From Bordetella parapertussis (lineage in GTDB: Bacteria > Pseudomonadota > Gammaproteobacteria > Burkholderiales > Burkholderiaceae_B), in contig CAMDNZ010000014.1 of the NCBI GenBank assembly GCA_945903445.1, positions 7,235 through 71,234 on the forward strand: a DNA stretch of 64,000 bases, in the 5' to 3' direction. Below, piece by piece: positions 63,855 through 64,000 of the stretch. Under the pieces are notes generated by a model, which was not told the origin of the DNA, searched no databases, and saw nothing but the letters and a program-made list of their open reading frames with translations. A program made the translations under genes and the position numbers. How positions within the stretch are numbered: the first letter of the stretch is position 1; each line of letters starts with the position of its first letter.

Positions 63855-64000
63855 CGGCGGTGTCGGTGTCGGCTTCATCGACTTCCGGACGGTCGACCAG
63901 CTCCATGAATGCCATGGGAGCGTTGTCGCCCTGACGGAAACCCATCTTCAGCACACGGGTATAGCCGCCGTTGCGGGCAGCGTAGCGCGGGCCGATCTCG
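63847..64000 (-). CDS. rplQ: 50S ribosomal protein L17, C-terminal end (partial)
   Basis: The last 51 codons of rplQ run off the window edge. [18 protein letters not shown] and [15 protein letters not shown] are the L17 C-terminal signatures, followed by an acidic tail ending DTDTAAE. L17 sits near the peptide exit tunnel of the large subunit. It normally ends the alpha operon after rpoA, which should lie just outside the window. Confidence 0.96.
   Translation of the reverse strand, partial: EIGPRYAARNGGYTRVLKMGFRQGDNAPMAFMELVDRPEVDEADTDTAAE

Overview
The window is a dense, GC-rich bacterial chromosome segment. Gene content and order suggest a betaproteobacterium of the family Alcaligenaceae (Bordetella/Achromobacter/Pusillimonas relatives): rplQ-cutA-dsbD, hemB-engB-cytochrome c4-resB-ccsA, lysA/lptM/cyaY/mrcA/aroK-aroB-dgt, and uvrA/MFS/ssb all occur as compact neighbourhoods I associate with that family. 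This placement is recalled knowledge, not a search result. No tRNA, rRNA, CRISPR array or intact insertion sequence was recognised.

Layout. (1) 1-12.4 kb is an envelope polysaccharide region: the end of a DprE1-like oxidase, a DprE2-like reductase, a sugar-nucleotide epimerase, an FAD oxidoreductase, a GtrA protein, a decayed flippase, two large GT-C-like membrane proteins, an MBOAT/AlgX-type O-acetylation pair and a WecA-like initiating transferase. Together they look able to make a polyprenyl-linked (possibly arabinofuranosyl) sugar donor and an acetylated glycan. (2) 12.6-30.4 kb is mixed metabolism: a CoxG-like protein, efflux and DMT transporters, a two-gene beta-oxidation operon, cardiolipin synthase with a YbhP-like phosphodiesterase, aspS, an FmdB protein, an antiporter, an amino-acid permease, two aminotransferases and ubiA. 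(3) 30.5-37.3 kb is a complete carotenoid cluster, crtE diverging from crtX-Y-I-B and crtZ convergent to crtB. It predicts GGPP to phytoene, lycopene, beta-carotene, zeaxanthin and zeaxanthin glucoside. (4) 37.3-41.6 kb holds tandem beta-class GSTs, an AAC(3)-type remnant, yaiI, ssb and an MFS transporter. (5) 41.7-64 kb is core genome: uvrA, dgt, aroB-aroK, mrcA, cyaY, lptM, lysA, cytochrome c biogenesis, engB-hemB, dsbD, cutA and rplQ.

Two additions stand out in the core part. A Tat-exported beta-carbonic anhydrase with its own promoter and a paired direct repeat lies between lptM and lysA. Between hemB and dsbD, with an AT-rich upstream region, lies a secreted protein carrying the catalytic residues of the pertussis toxin S1 ADP-ribosyltransferase: Arg, His, the STS-like strand motif and an ExE glutamate. 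It has no B-subunit or secretion genes beside it. This orphan S1-like toxin candidate is the most notable item in the window.
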